A stretch of 64,000 nucleotides of DNA from Isoetes taiwanensis (Eukaryota; Streptophyta; Lycopodiopsida; Isoetales; Isoetaceae): positions 248,001 through 312,000 of the forward strand of contig JAJEKV010000028.1 in NCBI GenBank assembly GCA_021234155.1. Reading direction: 5' to 3'. This document shows, in pieces, positions 36,650 through 46,359 of the stretch (position 1 is its first letter; every line of letters begins with the position of its first letter). The position numbers were made by a program, and so were the translations under genes. The notes below the pieces were generated by a model that worked only from the letters and a program-made list of their open reading frames with translations, did not search any database and was not told the DNA's origin.

Positions 36650-36661
36650 TGATATCAGAGC
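36650..36661 (+). other. Primer binding site (initiator tRNA-Met)
   Basis: TGATATCAGAGC lies just inside the 5' LTR and differs by one base from TGGTATCAGAGC, the complement of the 3' end of plant initiator methionine tRNA. Confidence 0.8.
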
Positions 36662-36823
36662 AGTGATCTTGATTGACCAAGATCGATAGCACTAACTATT
36701 CTAGAATTCAGTCTTGGAGTTAAAAACCCAAGCAAGAACCTCGAAAATGGGGAGAAAATTTTTGCCCCACAATAGGAGTATTAGCTAGTTAGTTATAGTT
36801 AAAAGTTACCTAGAAACAACTTT

Positions 36824-36897
36824 CAGTAGTTCGAGAATGCGCTAGAGCACATTAGGATTATTCTAATACCCTTCTGGCGCACTTTCAAATTACTCAA
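36824..36897 (+). repeat. Palindromic ~75-bp element, copy 1 (upstream of H3-like gene)
   Basis: The left arm AGTAGTTCGAGAATGCGC is imperfectly complementary to the right arm GGCGCACTTTCAAATTACTC. The loop contains CATTAGGATTATTCTAAT and CCCTTCTG. It is one of four related elements in the retrotransposon, about 200 bp before copy 2. Confidence 0.75.
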
Positions 36898-37022
36898 CCC
36901 TAGTTGGCAATAAAACTTAAGTCCAAAGATAAAAAGAAGAATCAATTATAGCTTAAGATTAAGTTTGAAGCTAGGATATCACAGTAGAATTACCAATGGA
37001 TAAATATCTTAAACAAACCATC

Positions 37023-37098
37023 CAGTAATTTGAGAATGCACGAGGACACCATTAGGATTATCCTAATGCCCTTCTGGCGCATTTTCAAAGTACTCAAA
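37023..37098 (+). repeat. Palindromic ~75-bp element, copy 2 (upstream of H3-like gene)
   Basis: The arms AGTAATTTGAGAATGCAC and GGCGCATTTTCAAAGTACTC flank a loop with CATTAGGATTATCCTAAT and GCCCTTCTG. It lies about 110 bp upstream of the TATA box at 37207. Confidence 0.75.
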
Positions 37099-37206
37099 CC
37101 CAAAATGTCCTAAAGAATTAAGGTATTTGAAGCTACCAAACTCTAATTATTTAAGAAATTAGGTAATACCATTTTCCCATGCCAAACCCTAAAAATTTCC
37201 CAATCC

Positions 37207-37214
37207 TATAAATA
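37207..37214 (+). promoter_or_regulatory. TATA box of the H3-like gene
   Basis: TATAAATA lies 111 bp upstream of the ATG at 37318, in a pyrimidine-rich leader context. It is an internal promoter separate from that of the LTR. Confidence 0.6.
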
Positions 37215-37317
37215 GGGACCTCGACCTATCATAAGTTAGGGTTTCAACTTCAATTCTTGCTCTCCGCTCTTGAGGCGACTTTTAGGTGCCTGACCTCCGA
37301 TTCGAGAGATTCCGCAC

Positions 37318-38473
37318 ATGACCCGCACCAAACAGATGGCAAGGGAGATGACTCTTCTAGAATCTGCACGCGCCTAGGTCCACGCCTATGAGCAAAAGCT
37401 CGAGCGCTTTAAAGCAAAGAACAAAGACACCACCAACGGAGAAGAAGGCTAGACGTCTAAGAAACCTAGAGCGTGCAGAGAAGCAAGCAGTGAAAGAGAA
37501 AAAGGAGAGAGGAGAGACAAAAGAGGAAGGAAGAGAGGCATATGGAGCGAAGGACGAAAAACAGAGAGGAAATGAAGGGAAAAGGCAAGGAAGTAGAAGA
37601 GCACGAACAGGACGGACAAGCCTAGCCGCGCAGAAAGACTAAGACTATGCCGAAGAAATAGAAGATGTTGGGGAGGGGGGGAGATCATTATCATACAGCG
37701 GGAACCAAACAATGAAACCACCCCTCCAAAATCTGAGTTTGGCACAGATTTGAAGTTGAAAATCGCTCGTCGCCTATCCCATCGGAATTACATATAAGAG
37801 GGATCTTTGGGAGCGGGCAAGTCGTCCAGGGATCTTGAGGAAACCGACACGTCGGATGAAGAGCCCGAGAAACTAGAGGAACAACACATACCTGCACATG
37901 AGTCACTGGTCCCACCGTTCCCCGTGTGGAAGCCCATCCCCAACAAACAAAAGAAATCGCTAAAAACAGCGCGGGAGTCCTATGTTTTGTCCCATAGGGA
38001 ATACAGGAAGCAGCTAGCTGCTTATCAGGCCTCCATGAAGATGTATCAGGCCTATAAGAAGTACTATGATGCTCATAGGATACGATACATCGAGGAAGGC
38101 AAACCCGCGAAAGAGCAGGCCGTCTTGAAGCCTCCACCAGAGACACTACCTGAGGCACCGAAGAAGCCGATGAAGCGGAGAAGAGACTTAGTCTTCTCAA
38201 GGGCTGCTAAAGAAATTCGGCATTTTCAGCGAAGCTACGGCTTCCTAATACCACGAGCACCATTTGCGAGGCTTGTCAAGGAGATAATGGACGAGTTCGT
38301 CACAGAATTCAGAGTGACCAACGATATGCTGATGGGCAGCAAACACGGAGTTGGTACAGAACTTCGAAGACTCCTCGAGCCGATGCCGCATCTCCTCGAG
38401 CCGATGCCGCATCTGTGGTAGGGCAAAGCCTTTTGGGGCGCGTGTCGGAGATATGATTCAAGCCGGTCGATAA
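37318..38473 (+). pseudogene. Histone H3-like protein encoded by the retrotransposon (broken)
   Basis: The frame starting at 37318 opens with MTRTKQMAREMT, matching the canonical H3 tail at R2, T3, K4, Q5, A7, R8 and T11, with K9 replaced by E. A long charged, KE/KR-rich stretch follows, with stops at 37375, 37450, 37573, 37594 and 37795 and a possible frame change (an open lysine-rich frame +2 at 37388-37642). From 37807 the first frame is open again. It has a helical segment, a KKP motif at 38161-38169 like H3 K36-K37-P38, then KEIRHFQRS, FLIPRAPFARLVKEI and MDEFVTEFR. About 44 residues align to H3 47-90 without gaps, with 19 identities by my count. One extra G in the run at 38334-38336 shifts the frame; the second frame then carries ELVQNFED and a GDMIQAGR end, resembling H3 helices 2-3, to TAA at 38471. 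A 21-bp duplication lies within. Presumed role: chromatin or packaging. Confidence 0.85.
38371..38412 (+). repeat. 21-bp tandem duplication inside the H3-like gene
   Basis: CTCCTCGAGCCGATGCCGCA plus T is repeated exactly twice in the helix 2-3 region. Being a multiple of three it keeps the frame, adding seven codons between ELVQNFED and the C-terminal helix. Confidence 0.9.
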
Positions 38474-38850
38474 CTGGTAGTCCCTGGAAAACTTCCCCTA
38501 AGCTTGATTTTGTCTTCTAAAAGCTTATGAACAAGCATGGATGTGCTTGACTCACACCAACTCTAAGAGCTGATGGGTGGCAAGAAGTAAATCATATCTA
38601 TTCTACTCCGACTAATGTTATTTTTTGGCCTGTGCTCTACACGCAAAGAGGGTGACTCTAACGAACAAAGACTTAGCATTGTCGAGGTTCATCAAGAGAA
38701 CGAATAGATAATAGAATTAACAAGTCATGTAAGCAGAACCTTTTGATAAATATAAGTTATGATGTGTTATAATGTCTCTACAATTGTTAATTTGTACCTA
38801 GGTGTAATTTGTTTCCTACAAAACAAATAAATCTAGACCAAAACGATACC

Positions 38851-38922
38851 CAATAGTCCGAGAATGCACGACAACTACATTTGGATTGTCCAAATTGCCC
38901 TCTGCGCATTCTCAGACTACTC
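38851..38922 (+). repeat. Palindromic element, copy 3 (upstream of second ORF unit)
   Basis: The arms AATAGTCCGAGAATGCAC and TGCGCATTCTCAGACTACTC are strongly complementary. The loop contains CATTTGGATTGTCCAAATTG. Confidence 0.75.
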
Positions 38923-39054
38923 GCCCATAGTTTACCTAATTTTAAGTACCTAAACCATAAAGTAAGACCAGATTTGAGCACCACTACTCGAGCAGAGTAG
39001 AATTATGTTATCATATCACCAGTTTGTCGAAGTATCAAACCCAAAACAAGGTCC

Positions 39055-39128
39055 AAAAATCTGAAAATGTGCGAGAGCACCATTAGAAGGATCCAAATGC
39101 CCTCCTGTCGCATTCTCAGATTACTCAA
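39055..39128 (+). repeat. Palindromic element, copy 4 (upstream of second ORF unit)
   Basis: The arms AATCTGAAAATGTGCGAG and GTCGCATTCTCAGATTACTC flank a loop with CATTAGAAGGATCCAAATGC. Copy 3 to copy 4 spacing (about 205 bp) equals copy 1 to copy 2 spacing (about 200 bp). Confidence 0.75.
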
Positions 39129-39304
39129 ATTTCAAAGGCCAATAACTTGACCATACCAGTCCTAAATCACATGAAATTTGTTGCATTAGGACCTTTAGAC
39201 AGTCATCTACACATATAAAATATCAAACGGACATAGGAACAACCAAAGCAACCTAAATGGACCAAAGTGCCATAACCCTAAAATTTGAAAAATTAGGGTT
39301 TGTC

Positions 39305-39312
39305 TATAAATG
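39305..39312 (+). promoter_or_regulatory. TATA box of the second internal unit
   Basis: TATAAATG lies 129 bp upstream of an ATG at 39434. Its leader shares a GAGGCGCTTTTAGAT-like motif with the leader of the H3-like gene (GAGGCGACTTTTAGGT). Confidence 0.5.
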
Positions 39313-39433
39313 GAAGCATAATCCCCCCTCCCCCCCATATTTGCACTTCATCAATTGCTCCTGCTTCGAGGCAATTTTTCAGCTCCCAGAGGCGCTTTTA
39401 GATCTGTTCGACATCCCCAGCTTCAGCTCCAAC

Positions 39434-40206
39434 ATGGCTACTAAATCCTTCATCACTTGATATAGCGCCTCACCTCACGATGTTAACCTAGTTTTCAATG
39501 TATTCCAGAAAGAGTTTGATTTAGCGACCACTCTAGCAGCAAACCCTTTCTGTCAACAAAGCTTGCAAGAATTCCAGACCAAATTAGGACCCCACTTGCA
39601 AGAAGTCCCTCCGTGCATAGGATACTTTGTACCTAAGCTTGCCCTCGAGGAAGCACTGAGTCGTGTATCTAGCATCAAGGCCAAGCTGAACAATAGAGCT
39701 AAACGCTTTCCAGATTATATGACCATAACCTATAGGAGGAGAAGATACTTCTCCTATAATGCAAGCCTTGCATTATAGCTTCACTATAAGGCCGAAATAG
39801 TGTTGGGGGAACCCTCCATTCATCCATGAACGTAGAGCCTCTCGACTCTACCACAGAAGAGTGCATGCTCTTACAGTATGGCCAACCTCAGCAGTCGGAC
39901 GAAGAGGAGGAAGAACAAGAAGATGAAGAAGATGTCAAAGATCTAATACAGGAGGACCCAGAGGAGGATAGGTTAGAGGCCGAAGAGTGTGACCCTTCCT
40001 TCGACCGGGATCTTCAAATACAGAGAGTAGCACCACCTTTGGACCTTGGCATTACCAGCTTGGCCCCAATAATGGTGGAAGGACAGGAGTATCTCCTCTT
40101 GAATGATATCAAGAATTTTCAGAGTGTCGGGACAGGAAATACTGTACAGATGAACTCCTACAATTGCTTCAACAACAAGAAGACATTGACAACATCACGA
40201 CCGTGA
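39434..40206 (+). pseudogene. Second internal ORF unit of the chromovirus, possible diverged gag (broken)
   Basis: An ATG at 39434 (MATKSFIT, then a stop) continues in the same frame with a helix-rich segment, including FNVFQKEFDLATTLAANPF and LALEEALSRVSSIKAKLNNR, to a stop at 39776-39778. A shifted frame at 39826-40206 encodes a very acidic segment (QSDEEEEEQEDEEDV) and LDLGITSLAPIMVEGQEYLL. It sits where gag would normally precede pol, but there is no CCHC zinc knuckle. I do not recognise the product. Stops and a frame change show that it is decayed. It has its own TATA box and a pair of palindromic elements, like the H3-like gene. Confidence 0.45.
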
Positions 40207-40550
40207 AACCCAAGAATTCCCTGTCCACATTCGTGAAGCAAAGACGAATACAGGCAAAACAGTAACAAACATAGAAGCCAATAGCGCCATCAGAAGTATG
40301 ATTCCAGCCGAAGATCCAATAACAGATGAGGAGTTCGTAGCTCTTCAGGAATGAATGGAATCAGAGCCAAGACCACAAATGTCTTAATGCCAAGCTCTTC
40401 ATCGGCAACAGCAACGACTAGATATGTGGGACGGTCAGTCAGCTTGAATAGCAACCGATCACTCAGAACTGACTATGAGCACATGATGACCATACCAGTG
40501 GATGAATATGCATCCAGGCACAAGGAGACAATGGGTCCACGAACAGACAG

Positions 40551-43476
40551 GTGGCAAAGGGCATCTGCACTATAGAAACCACTAGTATAGACTCAAGCAA
40601 GGAAAAAGAAGATAAGACCTTGAGCAACTTACCTAAGTCAGTGGCTAAATTAATAAAGGAATTCCATGATATTTTTCCTGATGGGATCAAACAGCTCTCA
40701 CCCTATAGGGGAGTAGAGTGTGAAATAGCACTTGAACCAGGGACAAAGCCAACCAGTAAAGCCCCCTATAAAATGACAAGTCATGAGCTAACGGAGTTGA
40801 AGAAATAGTTACAAAAGCTTTTAGACATAGGGTTTACAAGACCTAGTGTCTCTCCATTCTGGGCACCAATACTATTTGTTAAAAAGAAAGATGGTAGTTT
40901 GAGAATGTGCATAGACTACTGTCAGTTGAACAAGCACACCATAAAAAATAAGTATGCCTTACCCAGAGCGGACGATTTAATGGACCAACTCCAAGGGGCG
41001 AAAGTCTTCTCCAAGATAGACCTCAGGCCAGGTTATCACCAGATTAGGATCAAGGAAGAAGACGTCCACAAGACTTTTCAGGACGAGGTATGGCCACTAT
41101 GAATTTACAGTCATGCCCTTCGGACTATCTAATGCCCCCACAACATTCATGAGACTCATAAATGATATATTCCGAGAGTTTCTCAATGAATTCGTTATCA
41201 TATTCTTCGATGACATTCTAATATACAGTAAAACTCTAGAAGAGCACATCAAACACTTGAGAAGAGCCTTAGAGAAGCTAAGAAGACATAGCTATACGCA
41301 AAGTTGAGTAAGTCTCTTTGCGACAACTAGAGTTGAGTATTTGGGGCATGTCATCTCAATGGAATGAATTTCAACAGATCCAACAAAGATTCAAGCAATA
41401 ATAGAATGGCCGACTCTGAAAAATGTGCATGAGATAAGAAGCTTCCTTGGCTTGGCAGGCTATTACAGAAAGTTTGTCAAGAACTTTGCCAAAGTAGTTG
41501 CACCATTGACGGGCCTTACAAGGGCAGGGACGATTAAAGACTGGGCAAAACATTGGCAAAATAAGGCGCAACACAGTTTTGACAAACAAAAGGAGGCTTT
41601 GACAACATCCCCAGTCTTAACATTGCCGGATCTACAAAAAGACAAGTTGGTAGCAACAGATGCAAGCAAAAGTGCGACCGGAGCCGTTTTAATGCAAGAA
41701 GACAGAGTAGTCGCATATGACTCTAAGAAAATGAACGATGCCGAGACATGCTACCCAACTCAGGACCAAGAGCTTCTAACTATTGTCAGAACCCTGAGGG
41801 TCTGGAGACACTATCTGTTGGGAAGAAGATTCCAATTAGATACAGACCATCAAAGTCTCTAGTACATTTTCACCAAAACATACCTCAATTTGAGGCAGAG
41901 AAGATGGATGGAGTTCCTGGAAGAGTATGATTTTGAAATCATGTACAAACTAGGTAAGCTTAACGTAGTTGCTGATGCTCTTTCAAGGCATCCCCTCACC
42001 AGAAGAGTCTATTGTAATGCCATATCAAAACTCACCATTGAGTTTGGCAAGAAGATTGAGGAGACCTTGCCGACAGATAAAGACTTCCAAGAAGTATGGG
42101 CAAGCCTCTCTAAGGAGGCAAAAATAGGTAAGGAGAGAGCGACCTTCAAGAATGATAAGAAAGAGGGTAATCTCCTATATCATAATTACAAGTTATGCGT
42201 ACCTGAGTCATCGGAGTTAGGAAGTTGATACTCCACGACACGCATAACAGTCCAATTGTCGGCCACGCAGGATTTATGAAGATATACTTCAAAATCAGAA
42301 GTAGCTATTATTGGCCAGGCATGAAGAAGCAAATTGCAAGGTACACGCGAGAGTGCCAGATATGTCAGCAAGCTAAAGCAGAGCAACTTCGAATTCCCAG
42401 AGTCTTGCAACCGTTGCCAGTTCCAAACGCCAAATGGGAAGTGGTAACCATGGACTTCATAACAGAGATGCCAAGAACACAACGAGGGCATGATGTCTTA
42501 ATGGTAGTAGTGGACAAGTTGTCCAAAATGGCTCACTTTGTGCCATGTAAAACTATCGATATAACTTTGGATACAGTAGCGCATTTTGCGAAGGAGATTT
42601 TCGGACACCATAGAATGCCAAGAGAGATCATCTTCGATAGGGACTCGAAGTTCACGACTGGCTTTTGGCAAAGACTTGTTCACCACGATCGGCACCAAGC
42701 TTTCCATGAGTTTGGCACATCATCCCCAAACGGATGGGCAGACGGAGCGCACCAATCGCATCTTGGAAGATATGTTGAAGACACATGTGTGGAATAAGCA
42801 GTCAAAATGGGGTGACTATCTCCACTTGGTTGAATTTGCTTAAAACAATACCAAGCAAGCATCATCACAGATGTCCCCCTTCATGATCAATTATAGTTAT
42901 CGGTGCCTCACTCCGGATACTTGGCACAACCCAGTGTTAAAAGTAGAAGTGTCTCAACAAATGTTGGCAGACATGCAAGAGTTGGTTGATGAAGTGCAGG
43001 TATCTTCTGGCTGCAAGAAGCCGTCAGAAGGTGCTAGCTGACAAGCACAGATCCGTCAGAGATTTCGAAGTGAACAACAATGTTTGGCTAAAAATAAAAG
43101 TCAAACAAGCAAGCTTCGCATCAGCACATGCAAGAAGCTTGCTCCAAGATGGGCAGACCATTTAAAATAATCAAAAGAGTAGGGGACCAAGCCTACAACT
43201 TGGAATTATCAGCCCGTCTCAAAATCCATAACATTTTCCACGTAAGTTTCTGAAGAAGCACACTCTGAATCCGGAGGAAGTATTGGACACTCCGATATTG
43301 TTGGAATTAATCGATAAACAATTTGAGATTGTCCCGGAAGTTCTTCTTCAAAGGGCATTTAAGAAGACAAGAATGTCTCAATTTACCCAATACTTGGTCA
43401 AGTAGACACATTTATCTGTGGAAGATGCTACATGGCTACTACAAACAGATCTGAGAAAGCAGTATCCACAATTCTG
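40551..43476 (+). pseudogene. pol: Chromovirus pol: reverse transcriptase, RNase H, integrase, chromodomain (broken)
   Basis: RT is seen from 40.6 kb: [63 protein letters not shown], and catalytic FFDD in [13 protein letters not shown]. RNase H follows ([37 protein letters not shown]). Integrase has an HHCC zinc region (GHAGFMKIYF, CQICQQAK), the DDE core (TMDFITEMP, FDRDSKFTTGFW, HPQTDGQTERTNR) and a C-terminal chromodomain at about 43331-43476 (VPEVLLQRAFKKTRMSQF, QYLVK, DATWLLQTDL). Lesions include a TAG at 40807, a single-base frameshift near 41081, a stop at 41860, frameshifts near 42220 and 42670, a stop at 42841, and a TAG at 43403 where the chromodomain has a conserved Trp. The order is typical of Ty3/gypsy chromoviruses. 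Confidence 0.92.
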
Positions 43477-44167
43477 AGAGCAATGCAAGGGATAGCTCGT
43501 CACCGAATTAGACGATACCGACACCATAGGTGGATGGAGGATAGATTAACAGTATACTTCCGATGCTACAAAAGTAGACAGCCTTGAGAGATAAGAGGTC
43601 ATATAGGATCATGCATGATAGGAAAGCACCCTAGTCTATGGCCATTATGGGGAATAAGCCACCCCTATGCCAAGGGTGACGAAAGGTGTAGGCATTAGAC
43701 ATCATCTGAGGCATGATAGGGTGTTGTCGCCACAGCCACGATGGAAGAATCATTCTCTTCCTGCGCGGGGAGATTAGTCATGCATACATTTAGTTAATAT
43801 AATTCCCTATAAACCAACCTCATTAGCTAACAAGTGTGACTTGAACTCGAGGAGTGGGCAAGGAGTCACACGACAAGACTTGTGACAAGTAATGATGTGT
43901 TCATAAGCCGCAAGGGAATAGTTAAGTCTACAACAAACTCTCGTGTGAAAAAAATTGTTATAATTATTATGTCCTAGTCGAAGACAATTAAAATGAATTG
44001 TTATTGATTTGATTACTATATCATTTGACAATTAGATTTGAAGTATGATATGATTAAGTAATAATCTCTAAATATTACTTAAAATGCATGCCTATGAATA
44101 TATTCTTGCAGGGACAATGCAAGGCTCAAGGGGAGGAGATCTATGATGCTGCGGACAACATGAATAC
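43477..44167 (+). other. Chromovirus 3' internal non-coding region
   Basis: About 690 bp between the end of pol and the polypurine tract. I see no coding capacity or repeat structure. Confidence 0.5.
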
Positions 44168-44180
44168 AAGGGGGGGAGAA
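44168..44180 (+). other. Polypurine tract
   Basis: AAGGGGGGGAGAA directly precedes the TGTGACG start of the 3' LTR. It would prime plus-strand synthesis. Confidence 0.85.
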
Positions 44181-46278
44181 TGTGACGTTCCAGGATAATA
44201 TATGGTATAACTACATATATTATACTCGCCACATCACTAGTACATGCCGTAGGTACGATATGTACACGTTAGCCAGTATAGATTCCCCATGGGGACGCAA
44301 CCCGTAGACCCCAATATATATTGCACATATTGCAACATGTGAATATATTAAACTGACTGCCACTTGGCACAACCCCATTGACTTGACCTTTCATTCCCAA
44401 CCCTAAATGAGTGCCCTAAAAAGTACCCTTTCTATAAAAGGGGCTACCATAAAGCGAGCCCTTTTTGGCTACTTCGTGATCAGTGCCCAGCATCAGCAGG
44501 TCGCCCTCCAGTAGCAGACATCTCAGCTACCTTGGGATTTGCGTCCAACAGGTCGCCTTCAGCAACCTCAAGTCTGCCAGCAGCCACTTCGATCACTACC
44601 ATGGACGCTCTCAGAGGAAGAATGCCCGGCAGCCAAGGATCTGGTAGGTGCCACCTACCTTGTTTAATTCTTAGACCAGCCATTAGCCATTCTTGTCCCT
44701 ATCTAAACCATAGATGCCAAGAATTGACTAATGAACCCTAACTATGTATATTTAGGTTAGATTTATGTGATATTCTATTATTTCAATTCATATGGTTCTA
44801 TAATTTATGATATGTTCACACTCTTGTGTATTGGGAAGGGGGGTAGAGACCCAAGCCTTAGTAGATATAATCCTAGATTAGCCTCATTAACTCCCAATCA
44901 ATGCGGCCTATGCATAAGAGCCCGCCTGCGCTGTGGATGGAGGGGCCAGAGTGGCTGACAAGGGGGTACTTCTCCGATGGTAGTTGATCCCTCTGGTGTG
45001 TAAAGCCTACTGGGGAACATTGCGGACTAGGCCTAATACCTTATGCACTGCATGTGGCTCTGGTATGGGCTCGACACCTCTTGGGTGATGAGGCCACCTT
45101 CAATGGGGTTGAAGTCGTAGACGAGCAGTGGCTCTCTAATCTGCCTGTCATTGGCATGTGTCCTCTAAAGAAGAGAGTGATCCCCTCCTGTCTCATCGGG
45201 ACTGGGGAGATGCAACCCAGGAGTAGCCCCCTTGGCTATGCTTCTGGCAGGCTACGGTCCGGTCCCAAAGCTTATCTGCCTATCTGCAAAGTATGCATAG
45301 GAGGGGCGGATGGAGTGGACTACACAACGACCATGTTCCACGCCAGCCAAATCCATTTGCCATGAATTCTGTCTGCTTTGACCTCTGGAGACCCTAAGCC
45401 GTCAGTCAAACCTTGAGTTTGGGTAGGATGTGTCATTGTTATCTATGTTATTATGATGATAGCTCATGTTGTTATGGTGATCTCCACCCTTCGGGGTGGT
45501 TATATGTATTATCATTAGGGATTTTTTGAGATCATAAAAGTGCCTTCTAAGAACTGCTGACTAAGTAATATAAACTACCAATCAGAAAACAGAACTGGTT
45601 ATCCAGTCAGCAAAACAGTTATAACTAACTCACCGGATCACATTTTCTAACATAAGTGTTGATAGAAAAGTCCAAATGAGCTTTTGTTTGGTGCAATAGA
45701 TAGATCTCATTGAGATCTTTCCAACCTTGGGTGATTTGCATATCTTTTAGCCCCGTAGGATAGTAAAAAAATGGTAAAAACCATATTTTTTGAAGTTTTG
45801 ACAATCATAAGTGGTTAAAATATGTGCAAAGCACCAAGGTTGGAAAGATCTCAACGAGATCTATCTATTGCACTAAACGAGAGATCATTTGGACTTTTCT
45901 ATCAACAGTTATGCTAGAAAATGTGATCCAGTGAGTTAGTTATAACAGTTTTGCTGACTGGACCCGTCAGGCTCTGATTTCTGATTGGTAGTTCATTTAT
46001 CTTCATTTGACTTAGTTGGCATGTTTTGAAGGCCCTTTTTTAATCTCAAAAAAACCCTAATGTTGTTGTTATGTACTTATGTCACACGCTTCCACATTAC
46101 TAGGTGATCCCCGGGGAGACGGGATAAATGACATGTCCAGTCCTTCCAAGTAGGATCCCTACCCACCATTGGGAATCCCACGTTAGATGGGCGGCCTCTC
46201 GATGGTAGCATAGCCAAAGAGGGGGAATCTCCAGTTCCTGTACGATGGGAGTATCGTATATGAACGGGGGACGTCACA
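44181..46278 (+). repeat. 3' LTR, complete but with a nested MITE
   Basis: It starts TGTGACGT and ends ACGTCACA (inverted termini). A U3 TATA box, TATAAAA, lies at 44433-44439. Without the MITE the LTR is about 1.55 kb. The part from 44679 matches the 5' LTR with scattered substitutions, so the insertion is not recent. Confidence 0.88.
45514..46061. mobile_element. Foldback MITE nested in the 3' LTR
   Basis: This 548-bp insertion is absent from the 5' LTR, where the sequence runs through GTATTATTTGTTGTTATG. Almost its whole length is an inverted repeat: the left end ATTAGGGATTTTTTGAGATC mirrors the right end TCTCAAAAAAACCCTAAT. Internal blocks such as TTGGAAAGATCTCAACGAGA also pair. The target-site duplication is not clear, so the superfamily is left open. 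A transcript through it would form a very long hairpin. Confidence 0.85.
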
Positions 46279-46359
46279 ACACCATATAGCAGGGCCAATG
46301 GCAGAGTGGAGGGAGGACCCTGCTGAGTGCAGCTACTGGATTTCCATAGAGGGTTAAGC

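Larger units (their letters stand above)
35593..46278 (+). mobile_element. Decayed Ty3/gypsy chromovirus carrying a histone H3-like gene
   Basis: The order is truncated 5' LTR, primer binding site, H3-like gene, second ORF unit, pol (RT, RNase H, integrase, chromodomain), polypurine tract and 3' LTR. The 3' LTR runs from TGTGACGT to ACGTCACA. The chromodomain places it among chromoviruses. No CCHC zinc knuckle or DTG/DSG protease motif was found between the primer site and RT, so gag and protease are deleted, replaced or too diverged to see. The 5' LTR lacks its first ~500 bp, including the U3 TATA box. Several frameshifts and stops disable pol. No target-site duplication can be tested because the 5' end is lost. 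Confidence 0.88.

Noticed and set aside
37449-38200. Minus-strand ORFs of 98 and 169 codons
   Set aside because: Antisense shadows of the H3-like gene and its charged region, with no recognised motif.
37807-38473. Centromeric H3 (CenH3) rather than canonical-type H3
   Set aside because: The loop-1 region aligns without the extra residues typical of CenH3, and the tail start resembles canonical H3. The divergence is still large, so the exact parent is open.
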